The notes beneath the pieces are model-generated. The model worked only from the letters and a program-made list of their open reading frames with translations, was not told the DNA's origin and searched no databases. This document shows, piece by piece, positions 54,391 to 63,241 of a stretch of DNA of 64,000 nucleotides. This DNA is from Roseobacter sp. MED193. GTDB lineage: Bacteria; Pseudomonadota; Alphaproteobacteria; Rhodobacterales; Rhodobacteraceae. The DNA lies in the NCBI RefSeq assembly GCF_000152965.1, contig NZ_CH902583.1, positions 3,844,119 through 3,908,118 on the forward strand, in the 5' to 3' direction. A program made the translations under genes and the position numbers. How positions within the stretch are numbered: the stretch's first letter is position 1; the number at the start of each line of letters is the position of its first letter.

Positions 54391-55779
54391 TTAGCTTACG
54401 TCATAGGGCAGAACGCCGCGTTGATTGTTGTTTATGCTGAGGCGACGCTCAAGCGGCGGAACGGAGCGCTGGTGGCAGGTTTTGCGTTCGCAGATGCGGC
54501 AGGATATGCCGATGGGCTCATAGGCGGAGGCATGGCTCATGTCCAGATTGTCTGCATAAACCAGGGCAGGGGCATGGCGGACTTCGCAACCCAGGGCAAT
54601 GGCGTAGCGCCGCACGGGCGAGCCAAAGGAGCCGCCGGATTTTGAAACATCGCGCGCCAGTGAGATATAGCGCACCCCATCCGGTGTCTCAGCGAGCTGG
54701 CGCAGGAAGCGCCCAGGTGTCTCGAAAGCGCGGTGCACATTCCACAGCGGGCAAGCCCCCCCAAAGCGGGCAAATTGCAACCGGGTTGCCGAGTGGCGCT
54801 TGGTGATGGTCCCGGCCTGATCGACCCGCACAAAGAAAAACGGAATACCCTTGGCGCCGGGGCGTTGCAGCGTTGAAAGACGATGTGCCACCTGTTCGAT
54901 CGAGGCGCCAAACCGCGTGGCGAGGCGTTCTAGATCGTGGCGGTCCTCCTGTGCCGCTGCGAGGAAGCGACCATAGGGCATGAGCGCGGCACCGGCAAAA
55001 TAGTTTGCAAGGCCAATTTTGGCGATGGCGCGCGCTTCGTCGCTTTGGAAACGGGCAAAATCCAGCGTGGCCTCTAGCAGGCTGTCCTGACTGAGCAGGG
55101 CGACCTGCAGCAAAAGCTGAAACACCTGCGTCGGCGGGCTGGAGCGGTTGGAAAGTTGCAGGGTGCGGGTCTCGGCATCGTAGCCACGCAGCCCATCCAT
55201 ATCGGTCAGCAAAATGGTGATGCCCGCATTCTCCAGCGCATTGGTGGCGGCCAGTCGCACATCGGCTGATCCGGCAAAACGTTCGGCGGCCCGATCCATT
55301 GCATCGATGTAATTGTCGCAGTAGTGGAAAAAATCACGCACTTCTTCCCAGGGGCTGGCCTGAATACGGGAATCCTCGCGTCCCAGGGCCTCATCGAGGG
55401 AGGCGAGCCGTTCATGGGTTTGGCGATAGGCGCGGTGCAGGCTGAGAAAGGCGCGCGCCAAGGCGGGGGCATTGGAGGCGGTAAGGCGCAGATCTGCCAG
55501 CGGCGGTGTTTCATCGGCAAAGACCGGATCGGCCATGGCCTCGCGCATGTCACTCACCAGCCTTTCACTGTCCCCCGTCGACAGTTCGGTCACGTCCAGG
55601 CCAAACTCCTGCGCCAGGGCCAGAACAACCGTGGTCGAGACCGGCCTGTTGTTGTTTTCCATCTGGTTGAGATATGGCAGGGACACGCCGAGTTTGGTGG
55701 CGAAATCCTTTTGCGTCAGTTCCAGCCTGGTTCGCATCTCGCGCAGTTTGGCTCCGGCGTAAAGTTTCTGTGTTGCCAT
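54391..55779 (-). CDS. pccR: Short-chain fatty acyl-CoA regulator, PccR type (ScfR family)
   Basis: The 462-residue protein has an N-terminal XRE helix-turn-helix (KLREMRTRLELTQKDFATKL, then GVSLPYLNQMENNNRPVSTT, residues 9-50), a long middle region, and a C-terminal DUF2083-like domain with a Cys-rich ISCRICERKTCHQRSVPPL near residue 433. The family (RamB/ScfR) senses short-chain acyl-CoAs; PccR of Rhodobacter sphaeroides controls the propionyl-CoA carboxylase genes by binding paired TTTGCAAA boxes. pccB lies 2.9 kb away and carries such a site. I chose the ATG at 55779; a GTG three codons upstream is in frame. Confidence 0.9.
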   Translation of the reverse strand: MATQKLYAGAKLREMRTRLELTQKDFATKLGVSLPYLNQMENNNRPVSTTVVLALAQEFGLDVTELSTGDSERLVSDMREAMADPVFADETPPLADLRLTASNAPALARAFLSLHRAYRQTHERLASLDEALGREDSRIQASPWEEVRDFFHYCDNYIDAMDRAAERFAGSADVRLAATNALENAGITILLTDMDGLRGYDAETRTLQLSNRSSPPTQVFQLLLQVALLSQDSLLEATLDFARFQSDEARAIAKIGLANYFAGAALMPYGRFLAAAQEDRHDLERLATRFGASIEQVAHRLSTLQRPGAKGIPFFFVRVDQAGTITKRHSATRLQFARFGGACPLWNVHRAFETPGRFLRQLAETPDGVRYISLARDVSKSGGSFGSPVRRYAIALGCEVRHAPALVYADNLDMSHASAYEPIGISCRICERKTCHQRSVPPLERRLSINNNQRGVLPYDVS

Positions 55780-55789
55780 TGGCTGCACC

Positions 55790-55827
55790 TTTGCAAAGTT
55801 ACCCTCCTGAAGAAGTATAATTGCAAA
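55790..55827. promoter_or_regulatory. TTTGCAAA boxes upstream of pccR (autoregulation candidate)
   Basis: TTTGCAAA (55790-55797) and ATTGCAAA (55820-55827) lie 30 bases apart in the 65-base gap before pccR. The first overlaps the ribosome-binding region. ScfR regulators often control their own gene; the spacing differs from the close pair at pccB. Confidence 0.55.
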
Positions 55828-55844
55828 GTTGAGCGGTCAGCAAG

Positions 55845-57056
55845 TCAGCTCCCCAACTGTTTCTCCCGCAGGATTACCAGCAGGATCGAGGCCAGCCCGC
55901 CAATAGCTGTGACAAACATCAAGAGCAGGAGGGGAACAGCTGTGGATTCTGGCTTCAACAGGAGCCCGGCATAGGCGCTCAGCCCGGCGCCGGCGCCGAT
56001 CATGATCGCGCCGCTGAGCCCAGAAGCCGTGCCCGCCAGATGTGGGCGGACAGAAATTGCACCGGTAGTGCCATTGGGAATGGCCAGGCCATTGCCAAGA
56101 CCAACAAAGCACATAAAGCCAAAGAAGGTTATCACGGTATCGACCCCGGCCAGAGCGATGAGCAAGGATGTCAAAACGCCAATGCCGTTTATAATACAGC
56201 CCCAGAGCACCATTCGGTTGATCCCGATGCGGGTCGAGAACCGCCCTGACAGAAAGTTTCCGACAAAATATCCGATTGCTGGTGCAGAAAAGTAGATGCC
56301 AAGTTCGGCGCTGCTCAGCCCGTAGATTTCTGTTCCCAGAAACGGCGCGCCACCGAGGTAGGCAAAGAAAGAGCCAGAAGCAAGGCCAGAGGCCAGGGAA
56401 TAGCCCCAAAAGCGCGGTGATCGGAACAGTTCTGGATACTCGGCAAACTGTGCCCCCAAGGTCTTGCCACTTTTGTGGGCGGTTTCACCAAAGTCGAAAT
56501 AGGTGATGGCAAGCGTAAGAGAGCCCATGGCGAAAAGCATCCAGAAGATTGCCGTCCAGCCCAACCATTGATCCAAGAAGCCACCGATGGCGGGGCCAAT
56601 CATAGGCACTACCGCCATGCCCATTGTCACGTAGCCGATCATGCTGGCAGCGTCATTGGTATCATACATATCGCGCACGGCGGCGCGGCTCAGAACCATT
56701 GTGGCCGCGACAGCCGTCTGCGCGACACGGAAGAATAAGAAGATCTCGGCAGAGGTTGCAAAAATACAGCCAAGGGTTGCCACAAGGAACAGCGCCATGC
56801 TGACCAGCAGGACAGGGCGCCGTCCCATTTTGTCGGAGATTGGACCAACGAATATCTGAACCACCGCATTCCCTGCGAGGTAGAAGGAGACTGAAAGCAG
56901 CATCACCTGATAGTCGACCTGAAAATACTCGGCCATGCTAGGCAGGGCAGGTAAATGCAGGTTCATCCCCAGCGCAGACAGGCCGGCCAACAGGATCAGG
57001 GTTGTGATATGCGGTTTGCTCAATCCGCGCTTTGAGGAGCTTTGGTGATTTTGCAT
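55845..57056 (-). CDS. MFS drug-resistance transporter, Bcr/CflA family
   Basis: The 403-residue inner-membrane protein has 12 hydrophobic helices. GPISDKMGRRPVLLVSMALF is the MFS loop 2-3 motif, and LSRAAVRDMYDTNDAASMIG and VPMIGPAIGGFLDQWLGWTA are the Bcr/CflA helix 5 region. It should act as a proton antiporter for small compounds. It ends 65 bases before pccR on the same strand. Confidence 0.92.
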   Translation of the reverse strand: MQNHQSSSKRGLSKPHITTLILLAGLSALGMNLHLPALPSMAEYFQVDYQVMLLSVSFYLAGNAVVQIFVGPISDKMGRRPVLLVSMALFLVATLGCIFATSAEIFLFFRVAQTAVAATMVLSRAAVRDMYDTNDAASMIGYVTMGMAVVPMIGPAIGGFLDQWLGWTAIFWMLFAMGSLTLAITYFDFGETAHKSGKTLGAQFAEYPELFRSPRFWGYSLASGLASGSFFAYLGGAPFLGTEIYGLSSAELGIYFSAPAIGYFVGNFLSGRFSTRIGINRMVLWGCIINGIGVLTSLLIALAGVDTVITFFGFMCFVGLGNGLAIPNGTTGAISVRPHLAGTASGLSGAIMIGAGAGLSAYAGLLLKPESTAVPLLLLMFVTAIGGLASILLVILREKQLGS

Positions 57057-57104
57057 GTCTTGGGCTTAGATCAGCCCATTGCGATTGTCTATTGCTGGAT
57101 CATC

Positions 57105-58421
57105 TCAAATGAGAAAGTCATCGCCGAGACTACTCAGCGTCACGTCAAGCAATAGAAGGCGGTCGCCTGCGCCAAAATCGAACAATAGCCCTGCGTCAGT
57201 ATCCTGAGCTTGGTCCAGTAGGTCGCCCATGTCACCATGCCCGATAATTTTGAGCATGTCTTTGCCTGGTTTGAAATCACTCACCGTGTCTGCGCCGCCC
57301 TGGTTCTTAAATATAAAGATATCTCTACCGTGCCCCCCGGACAGGAGGTCATCACCCGCCTGACCATCCAAGGTGTCTTTGCCCCGGCTACCAATGAGGC
57401 GGTCGTCACCGGTGCCGCCCTTTACGCGGTCTTTGCCGCGCCCGCCGAATAACACATCGTCGCCCTGATCTCCCCACAGGGTGTCATCACCCCAGCCCCC
57501 CTCCAGCTGGTCATCGCCGGCTTTGCCTGCCAGCAGGTCTCTGCCGCCGTGCCCCCTGAGAAGGTTGTCTAGATAGTTTCCGACTATGCGATCATTTCCC
57601 AGCGCACCAAAGGCGTTTTCGATTTCCGTGCCGAAGGTCACAACCACGTCATGATCCGAGTCAAATGAGGAAAAGGCGCCTTGCCGCAAATCCACAGTGA
57701 CGCTCTCCGTGCGACCTGTCGCATCCAGAGTGTCAATGCCGCCGCTATCCCAGATGCTGTCGACAGTGTTGGTGCGGCTCCCCGTGTAGCGGGTATCATC
57801 CTCATTGTTGACCGCAGCCCCCCAGATATCCTGCAGGGCCAGCACATCAAATAGCATCAATGCGTCGCTGTGCTCGCCATTATAGGGGTTCTCCTGGTAG
57901 GACATCAGCGAATAGAGATTGTTCTCATATTGCTCTGGTATGGGCGTTTCGGCCTCAAATGGATGTTGCAGCCCCATGGCGTGGCCCAGTTCGTGTAACA
58001 ACAGATCCGTATAGCGCTCTGAGGATAGGTTAAGTGTTGCGTCATAGGCAACAAATCCATCCCATTGTGTGATGCTGTCACCTTGATACCGAATGCTATA
58101 GCCACCGCTGCCGATTACGGCTCCGGGCAGCGAGATTGCAGCCACGTTCAAGTCGGGATCACTGGTGCGTTTCGCCTGTACAAAATCAACGTTGAGGTAG
58201 CTTTCGATGTGCTCCAACGCGTCTTCGAATGCGGCTTTTTCGGCCGTTGTCATACGGCGCCATCCGTCATAATCCGCTGAGGTCGGAAGGTCGCCAGGTT
58301 CACTGCCACCGGCGTATTGATAGGTGATCTGAATAGGGGGGCTGCCCGTCGTGTTGATCGGATCGCTCAAATGGAAGCGCTCGTATTGCATGGCCTTGAT
58401 GATTTCGTCGCGACTTAACAT
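57105..58421 (-). CDS. Serralysin-like M10 metalloprotease with RTX repeats
   Basis: The 438-residue protein has the zinc motif LLHELGHAMGLQHPF (HExxHxxGxxH, about residues 140-155) and a Met-turn YSLMSYQ, both serralysin features. A C-terminal block (about 270-370) holds repeats of the GGxGxDxLxG type such as LRGHGGRDLLAGKAGDDQLE, which bind calcium after secretion. There is no N-terminal signal; the C-terminus (ending LGDDFLI) is the likely type I secretion signal. No type I secretion genes lie in the window. It should be exported and degrade proteins outside the cell. Confidence 0.9.
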   Translation of the reverse strand: MLSRDEIIKAMQYERFHLSDPINTTGSPPIQITYQYAGGSEPGDLPTSADYDGWRRMTTAEKAAFEDALEHIESYLNVDFVQAKRTSDPDLNVAAISLPGAVIGSGGYSIRYQGDSITQWDGFVAYDATLNLSSERYTDLLLHELGHAMGLQHPFEAETPIPEQYENNLYSLMSYQENPYNGEHSDALMLFDVLALQDIWGAAVNNEDDTRYTGSRTNTVDSIWDSGGIDTLDATGRTESVTVDLRQGAFSSFDSDHDVVVTFGTEIENAFGALGNDRIVGNYLDNLLRGHGGRDLLAGKAGDDQLEGGWGDDTLWGDQGDDVLFGGRGKDRVKGGTGDDRLIGSRGKDTLDGQAGDDLLSGGHGRDIFIFKNQGGADTVSDFKPGKDMLKIIGHGDMGDLLDQAQDTDAGLLFDFGAGDRLLLLDVTLSSLGDDFLI

Positions 58422-58569
58422 TGTTCTGCCCAGGTTTGGTTACGGTAAACCCGATACTGAGCTCACGGGGCTGAACGAAGAGTGAACGCATTGCGGCGAA
58501 AATATGTTGCATTGGATCGATTTTGGAAACAATGCGCCGATTAGCAAATATTCAATTATTCACTCGTCA

Positions 58570-58588
58570 TATGCAAAATATTTGCAAA
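58570..58588 (+). promoter_or_regulatory. Paired TTTGCAAA site upstream of pccB (PccR operator)
   Basis: TATGCAAA (58570-58577) and TTTGCAAA (58581-58588) are spaced three bases apart. This resembles the published PccR motif of two TTTGCAAA boxes separated by about four bases. It lies 73-91 bases upstream of the pccB ATG, suitable for promoter control. Confidence 0.65.
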
Positions 58589-58661
58589 TTTGCCATTTAT
58601 GCCTTTGGCTTGGGCCCTCCTGGCGGTAGTCTGTCGCAAATTCTATATGGGGATCTGTGTC

Positions 58662-60194
58662 ATGAAAGATATTCTGTCCGAGCTGGAAGACCGTCGCAGC
58701 GCCGCGCGACTGGGCGGTGGTCAGCGCCGTATCGACGCGCAACACGGGCGTGGTAAGCTCACCGCGCGAGAGCGGATCGAGCTTCTGCTGGATGAGGGCA
58801 GTTTCGAAGAGTTCGACATGTTTGTGTCGCATCGCTGTACCGATTTTGGCATGGAAGAACAAAAGCCTGCGGGTGATGGCGTGATCACCGGATGGGGCAC
58901 AATCAATGGCCGTATGGTCTATGTGTTTAGCCAGGATTTCACTGTCTTTGGTGGCTCGCTGTCGGCAACCCATGCGCAAAAGATCTGCAAAATTCAGGAT
59001 ATGGCCATTCAGAATGGGGCGCCAATCATTGGTCTGAACGATTCTGGTGGTGCCCGCATTCAAGAAGGCGTCGACTCGCTGGCAGGCTATGCCGAGGTGT
59101 TTCAGCGCAATATCATGGCCAGCGGCGTCGTGCCGCAGATCTCGGTGATCATGGGCCCCTGTGCTGGCGGCGCGGTTTATTCACCGGCGATGACTGATTT
59201 TATCTTTATGGTGAAAGACACCTCCTACATGTTTGTGACTGGCCCCGATGTGGTCAAGACCGTCACGAACGAGGTGGTCACCGCCGAGGAGCTGGGCGGC
59301 GCTTCGACCCATACCAAGAAATCCAGCGTGGCGGATGCCGCCTTTGAAAACGATGTTGAAGCCCTGGCCGAGGTGCGCCGTCTGGTGGACTTCCTGCCCC
59401 TGAACAACCGTGAAAAACCGCCCGTGCGCCCCTTCTTTGATGAGCCGGGCCGCATCGAGAACAGCCTGGATACCTTGATCCCGGCGAATCCCAACAGCCC
59501 CTATGATATGAAGGAGCTGATCGCCAAAGTGGCGGACGAAGGCGATTTCTACGAAATCCAGGAAGACTACGCCAAGAACATCATCACCGGCTTTATCCGT
59601 CTCGAGGGGCAGACCGTAGGTGTTGTGGCCAATCAGCCTATGGTTCTGGCCGGCTGTCTTGACATTGACAGCTCCCGCAAGGCGGCGCGTTTCGTGCGCT
59701 TTTGTGATTGTTTTGAAATTCCGATCCTTACACTTGTGGATGTGCCAGGCTTCCTGCCTGGTACTTCCCAGGAATATGGCGGTGTGATCAAGCATGGTGC
59801 CAAGCTGCTATTTGCTTACGGTGAAGCTACGGTGCCAAAGGTGACTGTGATCACCCGTAAGGCCTATGGCGGTGCCTATGACGTGATGGCCTCCAAACAC
59901 CTGCGTGGTGATTTCAACTATGCCTGGCCCACAGCGGAAATCGCGGTGATGGGTGCCAAGGGAGCGACAGAAATCATCCACCGCGCTGATCTGGGCGATG
60001 CCGAGAAGATTGCAGCGCATACAGCGGATTATGAAGACCGTTTTGCCAACCCCTTTGTGGCGGCAGAGCGTGGCTTTATCGATGAGGTGATCCAGCCCAA
60101 ATCCACCCGCCGCCGCGTGTCGCGGGCCTTTGCTTCGCTGCGCGGCAAGAAGCTGGAGAACCCCTGGAAGAAACACGACAATATCCCGCTGTAA
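58662..60194 (+). CDS. pccB: Propionyl-CoA carboxylase beta subunit
   Basis: The 510-residue carboxyltransferase starts [20 protein letters not shown] and shows the two crotonase-like halves: [20 protein letters not shown] and [20 protein letters not shown] (CoA oxyanion), then [20 protein letters not shown] and [20 protein letters not shown] (biotin oxyanion). It transfers CO2 from carboxybiotin to propionyl-CoA, giving methylmalonyl-CoA. I chose the ATG at 58662; the frame extends to 58590 without a better start. The partner pccA lies about 3 kb downstream. Confidence 0.96.
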   Translation: MKDILSELEDRRSAARLGGGQRRIDAQHGRGKLTARERIELLLDEGSFEEFDMFVSHRCTDFGMEEQKPAGDGVITGWGTINGRMVYVFSQDFTVFGGSLSATHAQKICKIQDMAIQNGAPIIGLNDSGGARIQEGVDSLAGYAEVFQRNIMASGVVPQISVIMGPCAGGAVYSPAMTDFIFMVKDTSYMFVTGPDVVKTVTNEVVTAEELGGASTHTKKSSVADAAFENDVEALAEVRRLVDFLPLNNREKPPVRPFFDEPGRIENSLDTLIPANPNSPYDMKELIAKVADEGDFYEIQEDYAKNIITGFIRLEGQTVGVVANQPMVLAGCLDIDSSRKAARFVRFCDCFEIPILTLVDVPGFLPGTSQEYGGVIKHGAKLLFAYGEATVPKVTVITRKAYGGAYDVMASKHLRGDFNYAWPTAEIAVMGAKGATEIIHRADLGDAEKIAAHTADYEDRFANPFVAAERGFIDEVIQPKSTRRRVSRAFASLRGKKLENPWKKHDNIPL

Positions 60195-60206
60195 AAGGGT
60201 GATCTT

Positions 60207-60833
60207 ATGAAATCTTCCACAATCGCGGCAGTTTTTCTTGCCTTGGCTGCTGCTTTGCCGGCCAAGGCCCAAGAGTATCGCATTGGCAACCTGCAAAAAC
60301 AGGCTTTCATTGTCACCGTATCCGGCGGGCGCTTGGGGGTCCCTGTGGGAACCGGCGCGAGTTTTTGCCCAGCACAAAACAAGGTCTTTCATAACTGCGC
60401 GTTTTTCAAAGGGCTTTCTGGCTTTATGAACTCTGAGGGTTTCACGCCCGGGGGGGGGACTTTTTGGTCCAAGAGAAGAAACGAGCGCAAATACGGTGTC
60501 GCCCTGGCACATGGAAAATTTAAGCGATCTCCAGGGAGGTACTACTTTACCGGACAGCATGTAGGAAACCGTTTCTACGATGTCGGCGATGTCACCTATT
60601 TTGCTGATCTGGCCCCCGGTAATGTGGTTGTCTTCCCTCGCGGAGGCGTGTCCATGGAGGAAGCAATGGCCTACGCCAAAGAACAGATGGCCGCAAAGAT
60701 GGGTGATCAAGTTCTTGCTTTGAAATTTGTTCCCGGTGGCGCTGTCTCTGTGAGCTGTGATCATGATGCGCCCAAAACGCCTTGTAAGGTGGGTAAGCAA
60801 GTCAGTCTCAGCAGTGTTTCCTTTCGTAGATGA
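60207..60833 (+). CDS. Secreted protein of unknown function (pcc locus)
   Basis: The 208-residue protein begins MKSSTIAAVFLALAAALPAKAQ, a signal peptide cut after AKA. The mature part contains four Cys in two pairs (SFCPAQNKVFHNCAFF and VSCDHDAPKTPCKVG), hinting at disulfides in the periplasm. I do not recognise a family. It starts 12 bases after pccB and ends with ATGA overlap to the next gene, so it is read with pccB. Confidence 0.6.
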   Translation: MKSSTIAAVFLALAAALPAKAQEYRIGNLQKQAFIVTVSGGRLGVPVGTGASFCPAQNKVFHNCAFFKGLSGFMNSEGFTPGGGTFWSKRRNERKYGVALAHGKFKRSPGRYYFTGQHVGNRFYDVGDVTYFADLAPGNVVVFPRGGVSMEEAMAYAKEQMAAKMGDQVLALKFVPGGAVSVSCDHDAPKTPCKVGKQVSLSSVSFRR

Positions 60834-61252
60834 CTGGAAAACCTTGGCATATCACCCGTGAGGATGGTGGGCTTGTGCTGTCGCGCCAAATCCCGCCGCG
60901 CTTTGATGTTGCTGTTTCTGTCGTTTTTCCTCTAGCAGCTCCGCTTCGGCTGGCGCAGCAGATCCGACAGGACATGTGGCGGGCAGTGCAAAATGTGCGG
61001 GGCTTTTCACCGGTGGTGAAGGTCGAAACGCGCGGCGATAGCCTGCTGGTGACCGCAGGTGGTCGTGTTGCGGGCCGGGTGCCAGGCAACTTGGCCTCTG
61101 AGATCCGGGCGATTCTGGAGGATGAAAGCAAGCGGAGCCGTTGGCTGCGCCATGCGCTGCGAGACAAGAAGCGCTCACAAGATGTGCAATCAGGAGTAAT
61201 TTTGCACAAATCTACAACAGGGTTTGACAAAGAGGTCGAGACTGGACAATGA
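60830..61252 (+). CDS. Small protein of unknown function (pcc locus)
   Basis: The 140-residue basic protein (MTGKPWHITREDGGLVLSRQ) has no signal peptide, membrane helix or motif that I recognise. A segment PPRFDVAVSVVFPLAAPLRL may be a hydrophobic strand pair, and LASEIRAILEDESKRSRWLR a helix. The start overlaps the previous stop (ATGA) and its stop overlaps the next possible start, so it belongs to the pccB transcript. Confidence 0.6.
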   Translation: MTGKPWHITREDGGLVLSRQIPPRFDVAVSVVFPLAAPLRLAQQIRQDMWRAVQNVRGFSPVVKVETRGDSLLVTAGGRVAGRVPGNLASEIRAILEDESKRSRWLRHALRDKKRSQDVQSGVILHKSTTGFDKEVETGQ

Positions 61253-61280
61253 TCCGCGACAACCAACACCAGACAGCGCG

Positions 61281-61341
61281 CGCCAAAGGCGCAGCGCCAG
61301 CAGCCCCGCCCGGAGGAGCCCAAGTCATTGGGGGGCGGGGT
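61281..61341. repeat. GC-rich palindromic element (family 2, copy 2)
   Basis: GCGCC-AAA-GGCGC hairpin (61281-61293) followed by CCCCGCCC (61305-61312) with GGGCGGGG (61334-61341). It resembles the copy at 16532-16612 in the AAA loop and the GGGCGGGG stem. It sits at the N-terminal end of the open frame at 61249-61812, which argues for a later start. Confidence 0.45.
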
Positions 61342-61371
61342 TGCGGATTGGTTGATTGGCTAATTCCCAAT

Positions 61372-61812
61372 GTGAATTCAGTTTTTTGTGGTAGCGCCGC
61401 CGTGTTTTTGTGGGCTGTGCAATGCGTTTGGGCCGAGGATGCTGCGCTCTCCGGGGCCTTTGTTCCGGTGGTGGTGCCCTCGGGTCAGCAGGTGCTGTTG
61501 TCAGAGGTTTTGCTGGATGACAGTCCAGGCGCGCTTTGGGCACGCTTCCGGTTTGTTGCGCCTGGAATTTCGCGTGAAGGGGCAACCCCTGCGGGCGAGG
61601 GGATTGATTTCCAGCGCAGCGCTGCGGATATGGACCATCTGTGCGACTCGCTGGCCTTGGATTATCTGCGCCAACATGATCTTGCGCCCAGCATGGTGGT
61701 GATCTCATTTTCTGACCGGCCTGTGGAGTTTGGCACGCCGGACCCCGAGGCGACCCAGTTTTTTGAGGCCTATCGTCCTGATGATGGTCGCTGCATTTGG
61801 GAGGCGTTTTAA
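61372..61812 (+). CDS. Exported protein, DUF6497-like
   Basis: From the GTG at 61372 the product has 146 residues: a signal peptide (NSVFCGSAAVFLWAVQCVWA, cut before EDAA) and a mature part with VVVPSGQQVLLSEVLLDDSP, ARFRFVAPGISREG, DMDHLCDSLALDYL, VVISFSDRPVEFG and DDGRCIWEAF. This fits DUF6497, a Rhodobacteraceae family of unknown role (recalled, not checked). The frame is open from 61249 with an ATGA-coupled ATG, but that extra part reads a palindromic repeat, so I prefer the later start. It lies in the pcc locus. Confidence 0.6.
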   Translation: MNSVFCGSAAVFLWAVQCVWAEDAALSGAFVPVVVPSGQQVLLSEVLLDDSPGALWARFRFVAPGISREGATPAGEGIDFQRSAADMDHLCDSLALDYLRQHDLAPSMVVISFSDRPVEFGTPDPEATQFFEAYRPDDGRCIWEAF

Positions 61813-62026
61813 TGTCTCTACAATATCTTGCGGCACGCTCTTGCTACGGGCGAAATTTTGCGGCTTTGCAGCCACAGCGTCCTTTGGTGGGCGGTTTTCG
61901 ATGTGATTCAGCATGTAATCGGGCTATCCTCAGCGAGAATGGTCCTAGGGCCCTTCGTAAATTGAGGTTGAGACTGTACACAGCATCAGGCTCTGGCGGT
62001 CTCAGAAACACATTCAGGAGACAGAA

Positions 62027-62167
62027 ATGTCCAAGAGCATCAAGTTTATCACGCTGGCAGGACTGCTGGCGATGGTTGCCGCCTGTGGCAACCGTGAAGA
62101 AGAGTTCGTTGTGGTTGAGCCCGAGCCCATCTCGGTTGAGCCCGCCTACACCGGCAAATACAAGTAA
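62027..62167 (+). CDS. Small lipoprotein (46 residues)
   Basis: The ATG at 62027 starts MSKSIKFITLAGLLAMVAAC, with a lipobox ending in Cys20, then 26 residues rich in Glu, Val and Pro (a PEP-type tail). CAGGAG lies upstream (62015-62020). The protein should be a small periplasmic or outer-membrane lipoprotein. Such short lipoproteins are common between pccB and pccA in this group, as far as I recall. The function is unknown. Confidence 0.65.
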   Translation: MSKSIKFITLAGLLAMVAACGNREEEFVVVEPEPISVEPAYTGKYK

Positions 62168-62236
62168 CAAAACATGGGGTCCGGCCCTGTGGCCGGCCCC
62201 AGCCGTCCCTCGGGGTGCCGGATCGGAGGCACCATC

Positions 62237-62593
62237 ATGCTAAAGCATCGAGGCTTCCCCGGCCGTCTGCCGGGAACAGATTTTCAATTTATCGTCCGCC
62301 GCCCCAACCCCAAAGGGGTGACCGCGCTGACCAGACGCGAGCGCTTTCGCGATCGCAAGCCAGCAGATCGGCGCGCCGATGCCGCCTTTATGCAGGCCCT
62401 GTTGCAGCAGTTTGGCGACCAGCCGTTTGAACGTGGCAATCTGGATGCGGGCCGGTTGAGCTGGCTTTTTGGTCGCGAAGTTCTTCCTGCCGAAGATCCC
62501 TTTGATCCGGCCTCCTATGAGGCTCTTCTGGTTCTAGATGTTGAACTGGCTCAACGGTCTTTTCCAGAAGCCTTTGAGGGGAAGAACCTGTGA
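62237..62593 (+). CDS. Small cytoplasmic protein of unknown function (pcc locus)
   Basis: The 118-residue protein starts MLKHRGFPGRLPGTDFQFIV at the ATG at 62237, with GGAGG eight bases upstream. It has a basic first half (VTALTRRERFRDRKPADRRA) and an acidic second half (FGREVLPAEDPFDPASYEAL). There is no signal, helix or motif that I recognise. The open frame extends to 62174 without a better start. Confidence 0.6.
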   Translation: MLKHRGFPGRLPGTDFQFIVRRPNPKGVTALTRRERFRDRKPADRRADAAFMQALLQQFGDQPFERGNLDAGRLSWLFGREVLPAEDPFDPASYEALLVLDVELAQRSFPEAFEGKNL

Positions 62594-62900
62594 TAACCGG
62601 GGCAAAGCATCGCGCGTACGACCGCAGGCAGCAGGGCCTGTGCCTTGTTGTTCTGGGCGAGGATGTGAGCTTTGCCCTATCGTCGGGGCAGGCAAATTCT
62701 AGCCAGTGCAATCCTGGCCAGAGTAAAGACACCCATAGCGCACCTCTGCCGGCTAGGGTGGCGAAAGCCCGCCGAGCTAACCGTGCTTTTGGGCGCAGGG
62801 CTGCTCATTTGAGCGGCTTGCGTGTCGCGCGATTGCTAGATGGCGTAGCGCCTGCTTCTTGGAGGGGAGAACAACCCTCCCCAAGAGAAGGAGTATCATC
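62594..62900. other. Intergenic region with weak open frame
   Basis: A GTG-started frame opens at 62590, overlapping the previous stop, and runs to 63249, but it overlaps a better-supported lipoprotein gene in another frame and its composition (Arg/Pro/Ser scattered) is not protein-like. I see an imperfect hairpin (about 62860-62884) before the lipoprotein gene and no other gene. Confidence 0.45.
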
Positions 62901-63104
62901 ATGCGGGCAATCCTATACACCTCTGCGCTGGGACTTTTTACAGCCCTGTCAGCCTGTGGCGACACCACAGGGGAACAAGTGGCCTTTGGGGCCGGGGCAG
63001 GCGCCGTTGGCTCAGCTTTGCTGGGAGGGCATTTGCTCACTGGGGCTGCGGTCGGCACAGCGGCCAATCTTATCTACTGCAAGGAAAACCCAGGTCGTTG
63101 CTAG
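62901..63104 (+). CDS. Small lipoprotein with glycine-zipper-like segment
   Basis: The 67-residue protein starts MRAILYTSALGLFTALSACG, with lipobox LSAC and Cys19. It continues FGAGAGAVGSALLGGHLLTG, a glycine-zipper type membrane segment, and ends CKENPGRC with a Cys pair. AAGGAG lies 8-9 bases upstream. It is the last gene before the terminator that precedes pccA. Confidence 0.75.
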   Translation: MRAILYTSALGLFTALSACGDTTGEQVAFGAGAGAVGSALLGGHLLTGAAVGTAANLIYCKENPGRC

Positions 63105-63167
63105 GGCAACCCCTGCAACAGTTTCACTGATCTGTCAGCCCAACCGGGCGACAGCAGATATTCACGC

Positions 63168-63207
63168 AAACGCCGCAAGCGCGCCTAGAGCGCGCCTGCG
63201 GCGTTTT
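63168..63207 (+). terminator. Strong terminator-like hairpin just upstream of pccA
   Basis: AAACGCCGC (63168-63176) pairs with GCGGCGTTT (63198-63206) and GCGCG (63179-63183) with CGCGC (63191-63195), followed by TTTTGC. The hairpin ends 35 bases before the pccA ATG, leaving no room for a normal downstream promoter. Confidence 0.65.
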
Positions 63208-63241
63208 GCATTCCGGCATACAAAAGAACAAGGGACTGCCA

